DNA from: Planotetraspora mira
GTDB taxonomy: Bacteria; Actinomycetota; Actinomycetes; Streptosporangiales; Streptosporangiaceae
DNA length: 64,000 nucleotides
Direction: 5' to 3'
NCBI RefSeq assembly: GCF_016863275.1
Contig: NZ_BOOO01000042.1
Coordinates: 91,247-155,246 of the forward strand
This document shows positions 25,837-33,082 of this stretch, piece after piece. The number at the start of each line of letters is the position of its first letter. The first letter of the stretch is position 1. Below the pieces are notes generated by a model. It searched no databases. It worked only from the letters and a program-made list of their open reading frames with translations, and had not been told where the DNA came from. The translations under genes and the position numbers were made by a program.

Positions 25837-25876
25837 CGTGATCGATATCGACACTTTCGTGGTCGACATCGACACT
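25837..25876. promoter_or_regulatory. AraC-type operator: two direct repeats
   Basis: CGTGATCGATATCGACACT (25837-25855) and CGTGGTCGACATCGACACT (25858-25876) differ at two positions and are 21 bp apart, two helical turns. They lie 14-53 bp upstream of the dioxygenase-AraC operon. Direct repeats of this length are how AraC dimers bind. Confidence 0.65.
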
Positions 25877-26056
25877 AGGAAGCCGGTGCTCGTCGCGACA
25901 TGCTCACAGCGGACAGCGATGTTCGTAAGACGGACAAGCGATCGGCACTGCTCTGACCTGCCCGGCCATCACCCACGACAAGGTTGACGCCGTCGCCGTC
26001 TCGCCCTGGACTGAGATCGCGCGACCTGCTGGTTCTGGTGCTCTCGCGCTTGGCGG

Positions 26057-27241
26057 TCAGGATGACTGAACATCGTCGAAGAGGGCGAGGGCTTCGGTGG
26101 GGTCCGGGCTCACGAGGCGTTCCAGACCGGCCGCTGTGATCTTCGCCCACCTGCCGGCCCGTGCCCACATCTGTTCCTCGAAGGCGCGGACGGCCTCGTC
26201 CGGATCGCCAGGGGCGGCGGCGACGGACTCGGCGAGTTCGGCTCCTTCCAGCATCGCGAGGTTCGCGCCCACCCCCAGTGGGGGCATCAGGTGGGCGGCG
26301 TCGCCCAGTAGCGTCACCCCGGGGACGTGGGCCCAGGTGTGGGACACGGGCAGGACGTAGAGGGGGCGGTGGACGAAAGCGGCGCCGTGGCGGAGGAGGT
26401 CGAGGACGGGAGCGGCCCAGCCGTCGAACAGAGTCAGCAGGCTTGATCGCACGGCCTCCACGTCGGCCAGGTCCAGGCCCGCGTCCATGTCTACGTCTGC
26501 GTCCAGGCCTGCGCGCCGGTTCAGGCCCAAATGCCGGTCCAGGTTCGTGTGCCAGTCCAGCGGCGCTCGGAACTGGGCGTACACCTTGACGTGGCCGCCG
26601 CTGTTGCGCTGGGCGACGACGGCGCGGTTCACGCCGTACACGGCAACGGAACCGTCGCCGATCAGGCGGGCGAGGTCGGGGTGGCGGGCGTCGACGTCGT
26701 CCAGGGAGGTCTCGACCGAGGTGACGCCGGTGTAGTGCGGCGTCGCGGACGAGATTGCCGGGCGGACCCGGGACCAGGCGCCGTCCGCGCCGATCACGAG
26801 GTCGAACGTCTCCTGCCGCCCGTCCGCGAAACGGACCAGCACGCCGTCCCGGGTTCCCGGCACCACCTCCGTCACGCCCCGCCCCCACTGAACGTCGAGG
26901 GGGCCGAGTAGCAGGTCACGGAGTTGCCCTCGGTCGATCTCGGGATTGGCCCGGTCACCCGGACGGGGTTGCCAGTCGCGGAGGACGGTCCCGTCCGTGT
27001 CCAGGATGCGCATGGCCTGCCCCTCAGGACGGGACAGCGTCTGGAACTCCTCCAGCAGCCCCGCTTTGCCCAGCGCGAGCTGGCCCATGCCTTCGTGCAG
27101 GTCGAGCGTGCCGCCCGGGGGACGGGCGTCGGGGGCGGGATCGCGCTCGAGGATGGTGACGGGGTGACCGTGGCGGTGCAGGACGCAGGCGAAGGTGAGG
27201 CCGGCGGGGCCACCCCCGACTACAGCGATACGATGTCTCAT
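26057..27241 (-). CDS. FAD-dependent aromatic/antibiotic monooxygenase (TetX-like branch)
   Basis: This is a 394-residue flavoprotein monooxygenase with the N-terminal dinucleotide fold VVGGGPAGL (about 7-15), an ILERD strand end, the DLVIGADGAWSRVRP DG motif and the GDAAHLMPPLGVGANLAM FAD-ribityl motif near 300-317. The arrangement is that of PheA/UbiH/TetX relatives that hydroxylate small aromatic or polyketide substrates. It is divergent from a TetR-family gene with a 53-bp shared promoter region, an arrangement typical of inducible detoxification. Tetracycline is not implied. Confidence 0.88.
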   Translation of the reverse strand: MRHRIAVVGGGPAGLTFACVLHRHGHPVTILERDPAPDARPPGGTLDLHEGMGQLALGKAGLLEEFQTLSRPEGQAMRILDTDGTVLRDWQPRPGDRANPEIDRGQLRDLLLGPLDVQWGRGVTEVVPGTRDGVLVRFADGRQETFDLVIGADGAWSRVRPAISSATPHYTGVTSVETSLDDVDARHPDLARLIGDGSVAVYGVNRAVVAQRNSGGHVKVYAQFRAPLDWHTNLDRHLGLNRRAGLDADVDMDAGLDLADVEAVRSSLLTLFDGWAAPVLDLLRHGAAFVHRPLYVLPVSHTWAHVPGVTLLGDAAHLMPPLGVGANLAMLEGAELAESVAAAPGDPDEAVRAFEEQMWARAGRWAKITAAGLERLVSPDPTEALALFDDVQSS

Positions 27242-27245
27242 GCCG

Positions 27246-27256
27246 ATACACTGTAT
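27246..27256. promoter_or_regulatory. short palindrome in shared monooxygenase/tetR promoter
   Basis: ATACACTGTAT is a perfect 11-bp palindrome within the 53-bp A/T-rich gap between the divergent monooxygenase and TetR genes, the only plausible operator there. Confidence 0.35.
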
Positions 27257-27294
27257 TTAATTATTACGGCGTATCGCAACAGTACGATGTAACC

Positions 27295-27987
27295 ATGACT
27301 GTGTGGGACCGGCCGGAGCCGCCGACTCGCCCCGTGCCGCTCGACCGGGAGCGAATCGTCGCCGCCGCCATCGCGCTGGCCGACGAAGGCGGGTTGGAGG
27401 CGGTGTCGTTGCGCAAGGTCGCCGCCCGGCTCGACGCCGGCCCGATGCGGCTGTACGGATACATCGCCACCAAGGAAGAGTTGTTCGACCTCATGGTGGA
27501 CGAGGTCCACGCCGAGATCCTCCCCGAGGAGCAGTTCGGCGACTGGCGGGAGGTGCTGCGCATCCGCGCCCACCGCACCAGGCAGGCCACCCTCCGCCAC
27601 GAATGGCTGGCCGACCTGCTCGGCGGCCGTCCGACCCTGGGCCCGAACGCCCTCGCCGTGACTGAGGCCGCGCTGGCCGCCCTCGACGGCCTCGCCGATC
27701 TCGACACCGTCCTGCGCGCTGTGGAGACTGTCAGCGCCTACTCCACTGGCGCGATCAGGCGCGAGATCGCGAACCTGCGGGCCGAGCGCGCCACGGGCCT
27801 GTCCAAGCGTGACTGGCAGCGCGCCTCCGGCCCGCATCTGAGGAAGATGCTGGCCACGGGCCGCTTCCCGGCGCTGGCCAAGGCGGTGCACGACGGCACG
27901 GAGGTGGACGCCGAGGCGTCCTTCGCGACCGGCCTGGACTGGGTCCTCGACGCAGTGGCCGCCAAACTCGCCCGGCCGCCGGCGTGA
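27295..27987 (+). CDS. TetR-family regulator divergent from the monooxygenase
   Basis: This is a 230-residue protein whose N-terminal HTH reads RIVAAAIALADEGGLEAVSLRKVAARLDAGPMRLYGYIATKEEL (about 20-63). The AGPMRLYGYI variant and long C-terminal domain fit the TetR_C tetracycline-repressor-like branch. With the divergent FAD monooxygenase it forms a likely sensor-effector pair in which the substrate relieves repression. Confidence 0.9.
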   Translation: MTVWDRPEPPTRPVPLDRERIVAAAIALADEGGLEAVSLRKVAARLDAGPMRLYGYIATKEELFDLMVDEVHAEILPEEQFGDWREVLRIRAHRTRQATLRHEWLADLLGGRPTLGPNALAVTEAALAALDGLADLDTVLRAVETVSAYSTGAIRREIANLRAERATGLSKRDWQRASGPHLRKMLATGRFPALAKAVHDGTEVDAEASFATGLDWVLDAVAAKLARPPA

Positions 27988-28076
27988 CGCTCCGACAAGC
28001 TCACGGTCCGCTACGAGGCGGCCGTACTCGTCGCGGCCATCAACGAGTGGTTGTGACCGGCATTCCAGCCGCCACC

Positions 28077-28481
28077 TCAGGCGGATCGTCGCGCGAGGTC
28101 CTCCAGCACGGCAACCGCCTCGGCGACACGTCCGTACGGCACAAACAGATGGTCGTGATAGAAACCGGCGACCACATTGCAGCTCAGCCCGATATCGGCG
28201 AGTTCCCGCGCCACGGCAGCAGTCAGACCGACCGCCTCAAGCGCCGAGTGAACCCGCAGCGTGATCCAGCCCGTCACGTACTCATACGCCAGCCCCGCCG
28301 CGTCAGCCTCCTGCTGCGGCACGATCAGCGTGGTGCCCTCATCTTCGCTGACCATGACGACGGGGGTGACCCCGGGCGGGACGTCACCCTCGACGGTAGT
28401 GAACACGTAACGGCCCGGATTCAGCTGCGGGCGCATATCGGTCAGCAGTTTGCGCAGATCACTCTCACCAGCCACGATCAA
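28077..28481 (-). CDS. ACT-domain protein
   Basis: This is a 134-residue protein composed of ACT-like betaalphabetabetaalphabeta folds: YEYVTGWITLRVHSALEAVGL and ELADIGLSCNVVAGFYHDHLFVP are typical of the small stand-alone ACT/CASTOR-like proteins, which bind amino acids. No catalytic domain is attached. The start is a TTG at 28481 or a GTG at 28475. It converges with the TetR gene and has no obvious partner. Confidence 0.75.
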   Translation of the reverse strand: MIVAGESDLRKLLTDMRPQLNPGRYVFTTVEGDVPPGVTPVVMVSEDEGTTLIVPQQEADAAGLAYEYVTGWITLRVHSALEAVGLTAAVARELADIGLSCNVVAGFYHDHLFVPYGRVAEAVAVLEDLARRSA

Positions 28482-28666
28482 GAGCCTACGCGCCGCATGT
28501 GACCTGCACTTTCGGTATACGCCCTAGAACGGCAGCCCGGGTTCGGTTACGTCGCAGCCGGTTACGGCAACCAAGCCACCGGTCTTGGCCATCCCGGCCG
28601 GGCGCGATGGGGTTCGGTTTCACGGGCCGGTGGTGCCAGGCGCTTTCACGCCCACCCTGGGGCACG

Positions 28667-28888
28667 TCATTCGCCCGCGGCGTCCTCGTCCTCCCAGCGC
28701 AGCAGGTCGCCCGGCTGGCACTTGAGCACCTCGCAGAGCGCGGCGAGCGTCGCGAAACGCACCGCTTTGGCGCGGCCGTTCTTGAGTACCGCCAGGTTGG
28801 CGGGTGTGATCCCCACGCGGTCCGCGAGCTCGCCCACGGACATCTTCCGCCTGGCCAGCATCACGTCGATGTCGACGGCGATCGGCAT
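28667..28888 (-). CDS. XRE-family HTH regulator (YozG-like)
   Basis: This is a 73-residue protein comprising only a Cro/C1 helix-turn-helix (MSVGELADRVGITPANLAVLKNGRAKAVRFATLAALCEVL) and ending with CQPGDLLRWEDED. This short type is regularly encoded with a DUF2975 membrane protein, as here, where the ATG overlaps the DUF2975 stop by one base. A perfect 21-bp palindrome upstream of the pair is the probable target. Confidence 0.9.
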   Translation of the reverse strand: MPIAVDIDVMLARRKMSVGELADRVGITPANLAVLKNGRAKAVRFATLAALCEVLKCQPGDLLRWEDEDAAGE

Positions 28889-29379
28889 CAGATCACCTCA
28901 TCCAACTCGGCCTGCATCTGCGCCGCTTCGACGTCGCGCGCGACGGCCTGGGCGAGCAGCATCCGCAGCACGAGCACGATGAGCGCGACCCCGAGGATGG
29001 CCACGCCGACCCCGCCCATGATGACGGTGACGCCCGGGTCGTCCCGCTGGCCCGGCGCATTGATGGCCGTGACCGCGAACCACACGAGGGCAGCCGCCAC
29101 GATCGCGCCGATCACGACGTCCACGTACCGGAAGGCGGCGTGGGAGAACACGGTTCCGCGTCGCACCATCGTCACCAGCCGCAATACGCAGACCAGGGCG
29201 ACCTGGACCGACACCATGCCCAAGATCGTGATCACGCGCAGCGGGGTCAGCGGGAGCGACCCGTCCTCCGGGTCGCTCCCACTGGCCAACGCCCACACCA
29301 TCCCTGCCTGTACGAACACGGTGCCGGTGAGCACAACCACGAGCACGGCGCGCAGCGCGAGCACTGCCAGCTTTCCCAT
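28888..29379 (-). CDS. DUF2975 membrane protein
   Basis: This is a 163-residue protein with four helices (about 5-28, 48-70, 84-105, 118-142) in the DUF2975 arrangement; LVTMVRRGTVFSHAAFRYVD in the central loop is the most typical segment. The role is unknown; the constant pairing with an XRE regulator suggests an envelope-sensing module. AAAGGATG upstream of the ATG supplies the ribosome site. Confidence 0.85.
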   Translation of the reverse strand: MGKLAVLALRAVLVVVLTGTVFVQAGMVWALASGSDPEDGSLPLTPLRVITILGMVSVQVALVCVLRLVTMVRRGTVFSHAAFRYVDVVIGAIVAAALVWFAVTAINAPGQRDDPGVTVIMGGVGVAILGVALIVLVLRMLLAQAVARDVEAAQMQAELDEVI

Positions 29380-29410
29380 AGCCCATCCTTTCTATCGGGT
29401 TGCGATGGAA

Positions 29411-29431
29411 ATCTATCGAACTTCGATAGAT
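29411..29431. promoter_or_regulatory. 21-bp perfect palindrome, operator of the DUF2975/XRE pair
   Basis: ATCTATCGAA-C-TTCGATAGAT has ten-base arms with no mismatch and lies 32-52 bp upstream of the DUF2975 start. A further TCTATCG half-site occurs at 29391. Autoregulation by the XRE protein is inferred. Confidence 0.65.
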
Positions 29432-29567
29432 GAAGCAAAGGTTTGGGACGGAGTGTGGTGGCGATTCCGCGCCGTGGAGGGGCGCCGCCGCCCCCTCCTG
29501 CGGCATGGCGTTCACGCGAACCGTCTTGATCTTGTCGAAGTCGACGTCGCCTGAGCCGAGAAAGATC

Positions 29568-29637
29568 AAAGCCCAGGTCCCGAATTCATCGGTTGACCTG
29601 GGCTTTCGTTGTTGGAGCGGGTGGCGGGAATCGAACC
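29568..29637 (-). repeat. att-like scar 3: hairpin plus tRNA-Gly acceptor/T-arm only
   Basis: AAAGCCCAGGTC (29568) and GACCTGGGCTTT (29595) form a 12-bp hairpin. GGAGCGGGTGGCGGGAATCG plus AACC follows, the acceptor and T-arm of the tRNA (minus strand); homology then breaks off before the anticodon arm. It is the most truncated tRNA copy. Confidence 0.75.
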
Positions 29638-29838
29638 GTCACCCCGGGCCCGCACCGTGTGACCGCACTTGGTTGCTATCTATCGACGCTCGTTCAGCAT
29701 CACTCAGACCGGCTGCGTCCGCGGGGCGGGGTTCGATCAGTTGCTCCAGCTCGAACCCGGCGGTCAGGAGCTCGCCCAAGAACGTCTCCAACGGTGTATG
29801 GCGTTCCGTGGCCTGGTGCGAATCCTCCTCCGGTTCGG

Positions 29839-29882
29839 TACTTGACGATTATCGACAAGTACTTGATGCTTAACGTCAAGTA
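29839..29882. promoter_or_regulatory. 44-bp composite palindromic operator
   Basis: Outer arms TACTTGACG (29839-29847) and CGTCAAGTA (29874-29882) are exact complements and share their centre with an inner palindrome CAAGTACTTG (29856-29865). Four CTTGA-type half-sites result. TTGACG in the left arm can serve as a -35 element for the gene at 29897. Confidence 0.6.
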
Positions 29883-29896
29883 GAGAGGGGGCAGGC

Positions 29897-30391
29897 ATGG
29901 ACGAGCGCCGCGCCCTGGCGGAGGACCTCCGCCGGATCATCGGCAGCAGGGTGCTGGATGCGCTGGACATCCTGTTCGACCCGGACGAGCTGTCCGGCGC
30001 AGGCCAACGGCTGCGCGAACTGCTGGAGGTCAAGAGTCGAATCTGGGCGGACGTGCTGCTCGGCGAGGACGACCGGTCAGCTGCTTTCCTGGCGATCCGC
30101 CTGGTAAGCGTGCTGTATCCGAGCGATGGTCCGTTCGACCCGCCGGCCGCCTGGTGGGGCACGCCACTGGGCGGGGCCGTCGCCCGGCGCGCGGGGCACC
30201 CGGCCGCGACCACGGTGCCGGTCTCAGTCGCCGCGGCGATGCTCGGCATCACCCGCCAGGGCGTGCACGACCTGGTGCGGCGGCGCAAGCTCGACCGCGA
30301 TCCAGACGGCGCGATCACCACGTCCTCGATCCAGGCCCGCCTCTCCCGCAGCCGCGGCGACCAGTCCGTGGCCGACACGAGGAGACGATGA
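29897..30391 (+). CDS. probable DNA-binding protein, regulator of the aldo/keto reductase operon
   Basis: This is a 164-residue protein. The C-terminal ~45 residues read VSVAAAMLGITRQGVHDLVRRRKL, a clear helix-turn-helix of the excisionase/AlpA style, followed by SSIQARLSRSR. The N-terminal half is helical (LAEDLRRIIGSRVLDALDIL). The composite palindrome 15 bases upstream suggests autoregulation. It is followed immediately (stop TGA, then ATG) by the aldo/keto reductase, so both are cotranscribed. GAGGGGGC precedes the ATG. Confidence 0.65.
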   Translation: MDERRALAEDLRRIIGSRVLDALDILFDPDELSGAGQRLRELLEVKSRIWADVLLGEDDRSAAFLAIRLVSVLYPSDGPFDPPAAWWGTPLGGAVARRAGHPAATTVPVSVAAAMLGITRQGVHDLVRRRKLDRDPDGAITTSSIQARLSRSRGDQSVADTRRR

Positions 30392-31309
30392 ATGACCGGT
30401 CCCGCTGACAAGGTTCTGCACCTGGCGGACGACTTGACCGTGGGGCGGCTCGGCTACGGGGCGATGCAACTGCCCGGCCCCGGCGTGTGGGGGCCCCCGC
30501 GCGACCACGCCAGCGCGCTGGCCGTCTTGCGCCGGGCGGTGGAGCTGGGCGTCACCCACATTGACACCAGCGACTTCTACGGCCCGCACGTGGCCAACGA
30601 CCTGATCAAAGAGGCTCTGCACCCCTACCCCGACAACCTGGTCATCGCTACCAAGGTGGGCGTGGTCCGCGATGAATGGCACGGCTTCGAGGCGGCGACG
30701 GAGCCGGAGCGGCTGCGTGACCAGGTCGAGGAAAACCTGCTGCGGCTGGGTCGCGACCGGCTGGATCTGGTCTACCTGCGGATGGGCGGAGATGGGCTGC
30801 TGTTCCCTGGTGAGGTGCCCTTCGCGGAGTCCTTCGGCGCCTTGGCCGAGCTGCGGCGGCGCGGCCTCATTCGGCACCTCGGGCTAAGCGGCGTAACGGT
30901 AGGCCAGCTAGCCGAGGCACGCGCGATCGCGCCCGTGGTCGCGGTGCAGAACCGCTTGCACCTGTTCGACCGCTCCGGCGCCGACATGTTGTCCGCGTGC
31001 GAGGAGGACGGCATCGCGTTCACCGCCTACTTCCCGCTCGCCGCTGGAATGCTCCGTCCCGGCCTGGACCTATCGCAGGCCCCGCCTGGCATGGCTCCCT
31101 CCACCGAGCAGTTCGCCGCGCTCGACGAGATCGCCCACCGGTATGGCGCTACCCGAATTCAGGTGGCGCTCGCCTGGCTGCTCGGCCATTCTCCGGTGAC
31201 TCTGGCCATCCCTGGCACCTCCTCACTCGCCCATCTGGAGGAGAACATGGCAGCGACCGATCTGGTCCTTTCGGACGAAGACCTCGTCGTTGTGAATAAG
31301 CTCGCCTGA
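30392..31309 (+). CDS. aldo/keto reductase
   Basis: This is a 305-residue TIM-barrel NADPH oxidoreductase. The catalytic Asp and Tyr are visible in IDTSDFYG (about 51-58) and the Lys in VIATKVG (~84). The usual catalytic His position, in the strand DLVYLRMGGDG, is Arg. NADPH contacts near the C-terminus are typical (IPGTSSLAHLEENM). Such His-less members form a common actinobacterial subgroup of unknown substrate. It is the second gene of an operon with the HTH protein upstream. Confidence 0.88.
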   Translation: MTGPADKVLHLADDLTVGRLGYGAMQLPGPGVWGPPRDHASALAVLRRAVELGVTHIDTSDFYGPHVANDLIKEALHPYPDNLVIATKVGVVRDEWHGFEAATEPERLRDQVEENLLRLGRDRLDLVYLRMGGDGLLFPGEVPFAESFGALAELRRRGLIRHLGLSGVTVGQLAEARAIAPVVAVQNRLHLFDRSGADMLSACEEDGIAFTAYFPLAAGMLRPGLDLSQAPPGMAPSTEQFAALDEIAHRYGATRIQVALAWLLGHSPVTLAIPGTSSLAHLEENMAATDLVLSDEDLVVVNKLA

Positions 31310-31321
31310 TTTGGCGGCGAG

Positions 31322-31398
31322 GCAAGCCCGGCTTGACGGGTCCCTTCGCGGGGCACCTTCCACGGTGATTGGACGCCAACGGTCGCAGCCGGGCTTGC
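31322..31398. repeat. 77-bp element with 12-bp terminal inverted repeats (copy 1, complete)
   Basis: GCAAGCCCGGCT (31322-31333) and AGCCGGGCTTGC (31387-31398) are perfect inverted repeats. Partial copies occur at 51546 (left part) and 53442 (right part), sharing CCTTCC and GGACGCCAACGG internally. This non-coding element is compatible with a MITE. The rest of 31310-31627 holds an integrase tail and a short hairpin repeat. Confidence 0.6.
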
Positions 31399-31430
31399 GG
31401 CGGAGGCGGTCTGCCGGGCTTGCCTGGGTC

Positions 31431-31466
31431 GACGATCCGCCCCTCACCGGAACGAAGATCAACTGA
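31431..31466 (+). pseudogene. integrase 3'-end scrap (GTKIN type)
   Basis: The frame ends DDPPLTGTKIN-stop and is followed by TCTGGTGCGAATCTGGCACG. The same tail and 3' sequence recur at 50.6 and 54.7 kb next to tRNA-Gly scars, so it is taken as the C-terminus of a second integrase family. Confidence 0.5.
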
Positions 31467-31573
31467 TCTGGTGCGAATCTGGCACGCGAGTGAGAAGCAG
31501 CCCCACAGGCTCCTACCTCAGCCGTCTACGGGCCCAGATGGTGACGAGCGGGCGATCATCCCAGAGTCGGAGC

Positions 31574-31588
31574 GCCTCCGCCGGAGGC
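31574..31588. repeat. 15-bp palindromic repeat, copy 1
   Basis: GCCTCCG-C-CGGAGGC in the wider context GATCATCCCAGAGTCGGAGC. It is the first of five related copies; the stem could terminate transcription from either side. Confidence 0.5.
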
Positions 31589-31627
31589 TGATCCTTTTTT
31601 GCTCCACCTGAGGTTGGACAGTTGGCG

Positions 31628-32287
31628 TTAGTAAGCGTGCTGCATGAGAAGAACCGTGATCGCCTCCGCAGCATCGGGAACCATGTGGTCAGGCTTGCTG
31701 AGCGCATCGGGCCACAGGCGACCGCGGTCGATCCATATGGTTCGCAGGCCCGCGGCTTGTCCGCCGCCGATATCCGCCGACACGCTGTCACCGATCATCC
31801 ACCCGCCGGCCGTCAAAGTGGTGCCGCATCGCTCGGTTGCGATCTCGAACAGTCGCCGCTCTGGCTTACGGACGCCTTCCGCTTCGGAGATCGCCCAGCC
31901 GTCAACGTTCTGGGAGACGCCGCTGTTGGTGATGGTGCTGGACTGCATGTCAGCGAAGCCGTTGGTGACCAGACCCACCTTCCAGCCGGTCTGTCGTAGC
32001 TGGGTGAGCCCGGACAGGACGCCAGGACATACGGGGATCAAGACGGGATGGCGCTCACGGTACTGCGCCCACAATGCCGCCACCGCATCGTCCAGCAGGA
32101 ACCGATCCCGCACCTGGGCGAAGAACGCCTCTTTTGGCACGAGACCGTCTCCATCGGCCTCGATCATCCACTGGACCTCGCTCGGATCAAGTCCGTGGGC
32201 TTCACAGAACTCCAGCGCCCAGAAGCGAAAGCCCGCAGCTCGGTCCACGAGCGTGTTGTCCAGGTCGAAGAGTGCGAGTCGCTGCAC
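31628..32287 (-). CDS. HAD-superfamily hydrolase (phosphatase)
   Basis: This is a 219-residue haloacid-dehalogenase-like phosphatase. Motif I DLDNT is at residues 8-12 (nucleophile Asp8), motif II in VGLVTNGF (~105-112), motif III Lys in GVRKPERRLF (~138) and motif IV in MIGDSVSADIGGGQAAGL (~164-181). The class-C1 cap lies between motifs I and II. It resembles YjjG-type nucleotidases and phosphoglycolate-phosphatase-like enzymes; the substrate is unknown. It is isolated from its neighbours. Confidence 0.88.
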   Translation of the reverse strand: MQRLALFDLDNTLVDRAAGFRFWALEFCEAHGLDPSEVQWMIEADGDGLVPKEAFFAQVRDRFLLDDAVAALWAQYRERHPVLIPVCPGVLSGLTQLRQTGWKVGLVTNGFADMQSSTITNSGVSQNVDGWAISEAEGVRKPERRLFEIATERCGTTLTAGGWMIGDSVSADIGGGQAAGLRTIWIDRGRLWPDALSKPDHMVPDAAEAITVLLMQHAY

Positions 32288-32400
32288 GGCTGCTCACTCT
32301 AGCTACCGGTGACTGCTCGGATCCAGCACCGCACACGGAGCAAGCCGTCGGCTCTGTTGTCGGTTGTCGCTGTACTTCGCGACGGGTGACGGCTCTCACA

Positions 32401-32421
32401 GTTGTTGACTGATCAGTTCCT
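32401..32421. promoter_or_regulatory. TetR operator, copy in front of the tetR gene
   Basis: GTTGTTGACTGATCAGTTCCT contains the palindrome ACTGATCAGT (32408-32417). Its exact reverse complement lies at 33051-33071 in front of the SDR gene, so the same repressor should control both promoters. Confidence 0.7.
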
Positions 32422-32439
32422 TACCCGTATGGTCGTCGC

Positions 32440-33015
32440 ATGGGTAGGCCAAGGACGTTCGACATCGACACGGCGGTGGACCGCGCGATGGAGTTGTTCT
32501 GGCGTCAGGGGTTCGAGGCGACCTCGACGGAGGATCTCGTGGAGGGTCTCGGGATCGCCCGGGGCAGCCTGTACAAGGCGTTCGGATCCAAGGAGCAGCT
32601 CTATGCGATGGCGCTTCGCCGTTACTGCCAGCGCCACGCGGAGGGGCTGATCGAGATGTTGGACCGGGCGGAGCAGGTGCGTCCAGCGATCCGGGCGGTG
32701 CTCCTGGAGTTGGTGGAGGCCGACCTGGCCGATCCGGAGCGGGGGTGCCTGCTGGTCAATGCGGCCACGGAGCGCTCGGCGCACCCGGAGACGGTGCAGC
32801 AGGCCTCCCGCACAATGGGCCAGATTGAATCGGCCCTGGCTGGGGCGTTGGAGCGGGCCCGAGTCCGTGGGGACATCGCAGCGGACAAGAAGCCGCAGGA
32901 GCTGGCCCAGTTCCTGACCACGTTCCTGCAGGGTCTGCGGGTGATGGGCAAGGCCCGGGCGGATCGAGTGTTCCTCGAAAACGCCGTCAAGGTCGCCGTG
33001 GGCGCGCTCGACTGA
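32440..33015 (+). CDS. TetR-family regulator of the adjacent SDR gene
   Basis: This is a 191-residue protein. The start GRPRTFDIDTAVDRAMELFW and HTH TSTEDLVEGLGIARGSLYKAF (about 30-50) are typical of the YxaF/AcuR-like group that controls neighbouring reductases, as is ERGCLLVNAA near 105. The paired identical operators flanking the gene make autorepression and control of the following short-chain dehydrogenase likely. Confidence 0.92.
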   Translation: MGRPRTFDIDTAVDRAMELFWRQGFEATSTEDLVEGLGIARGSLYKAFGSKEQLYAMALRRYCQRHAEGLIEMLDRAEQVRPAIRAVLLELVEADLADPERGCLLVNAATERSAHPETVQQASRTMGQIESALAGALERARVRGDIAADKKPQELAQFLTTFLQGLRVMGKARADRVFLENAVKVAVGALD

Positions 33016-33050
33016 CTTTTGCCACCTGAGTGTTTTTTGCTACCCGAATT

Positions 33051-33071
33051 AGGAACTGATCAGTCAACAAC
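33051..33071. promoter_or_regulatory. TetR operator, copy in front of the SDR gene
   Basis: AGGAACTGATCAGTCAACAAC is the exact reverse complement of the site at 32401-32421, 12 bases upstream of the SDR start. Confidence 0.7.
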
Positions 33072-33082
33072 TGGGAGTTGTA

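Noticed and set aside
25875..26888. 337-codon Arg-rich minus-strand frame inside the monooxygenase
   Set aside because: Same strand, different frame, overwhelmingly Arg/Pro/Gly; shadow.
29839..29882. CRISPR-like short repeats
   Set aside because: Symmetric operator-like palindrome; no regularly spaced repeats with unique spacers anywhere in the window.
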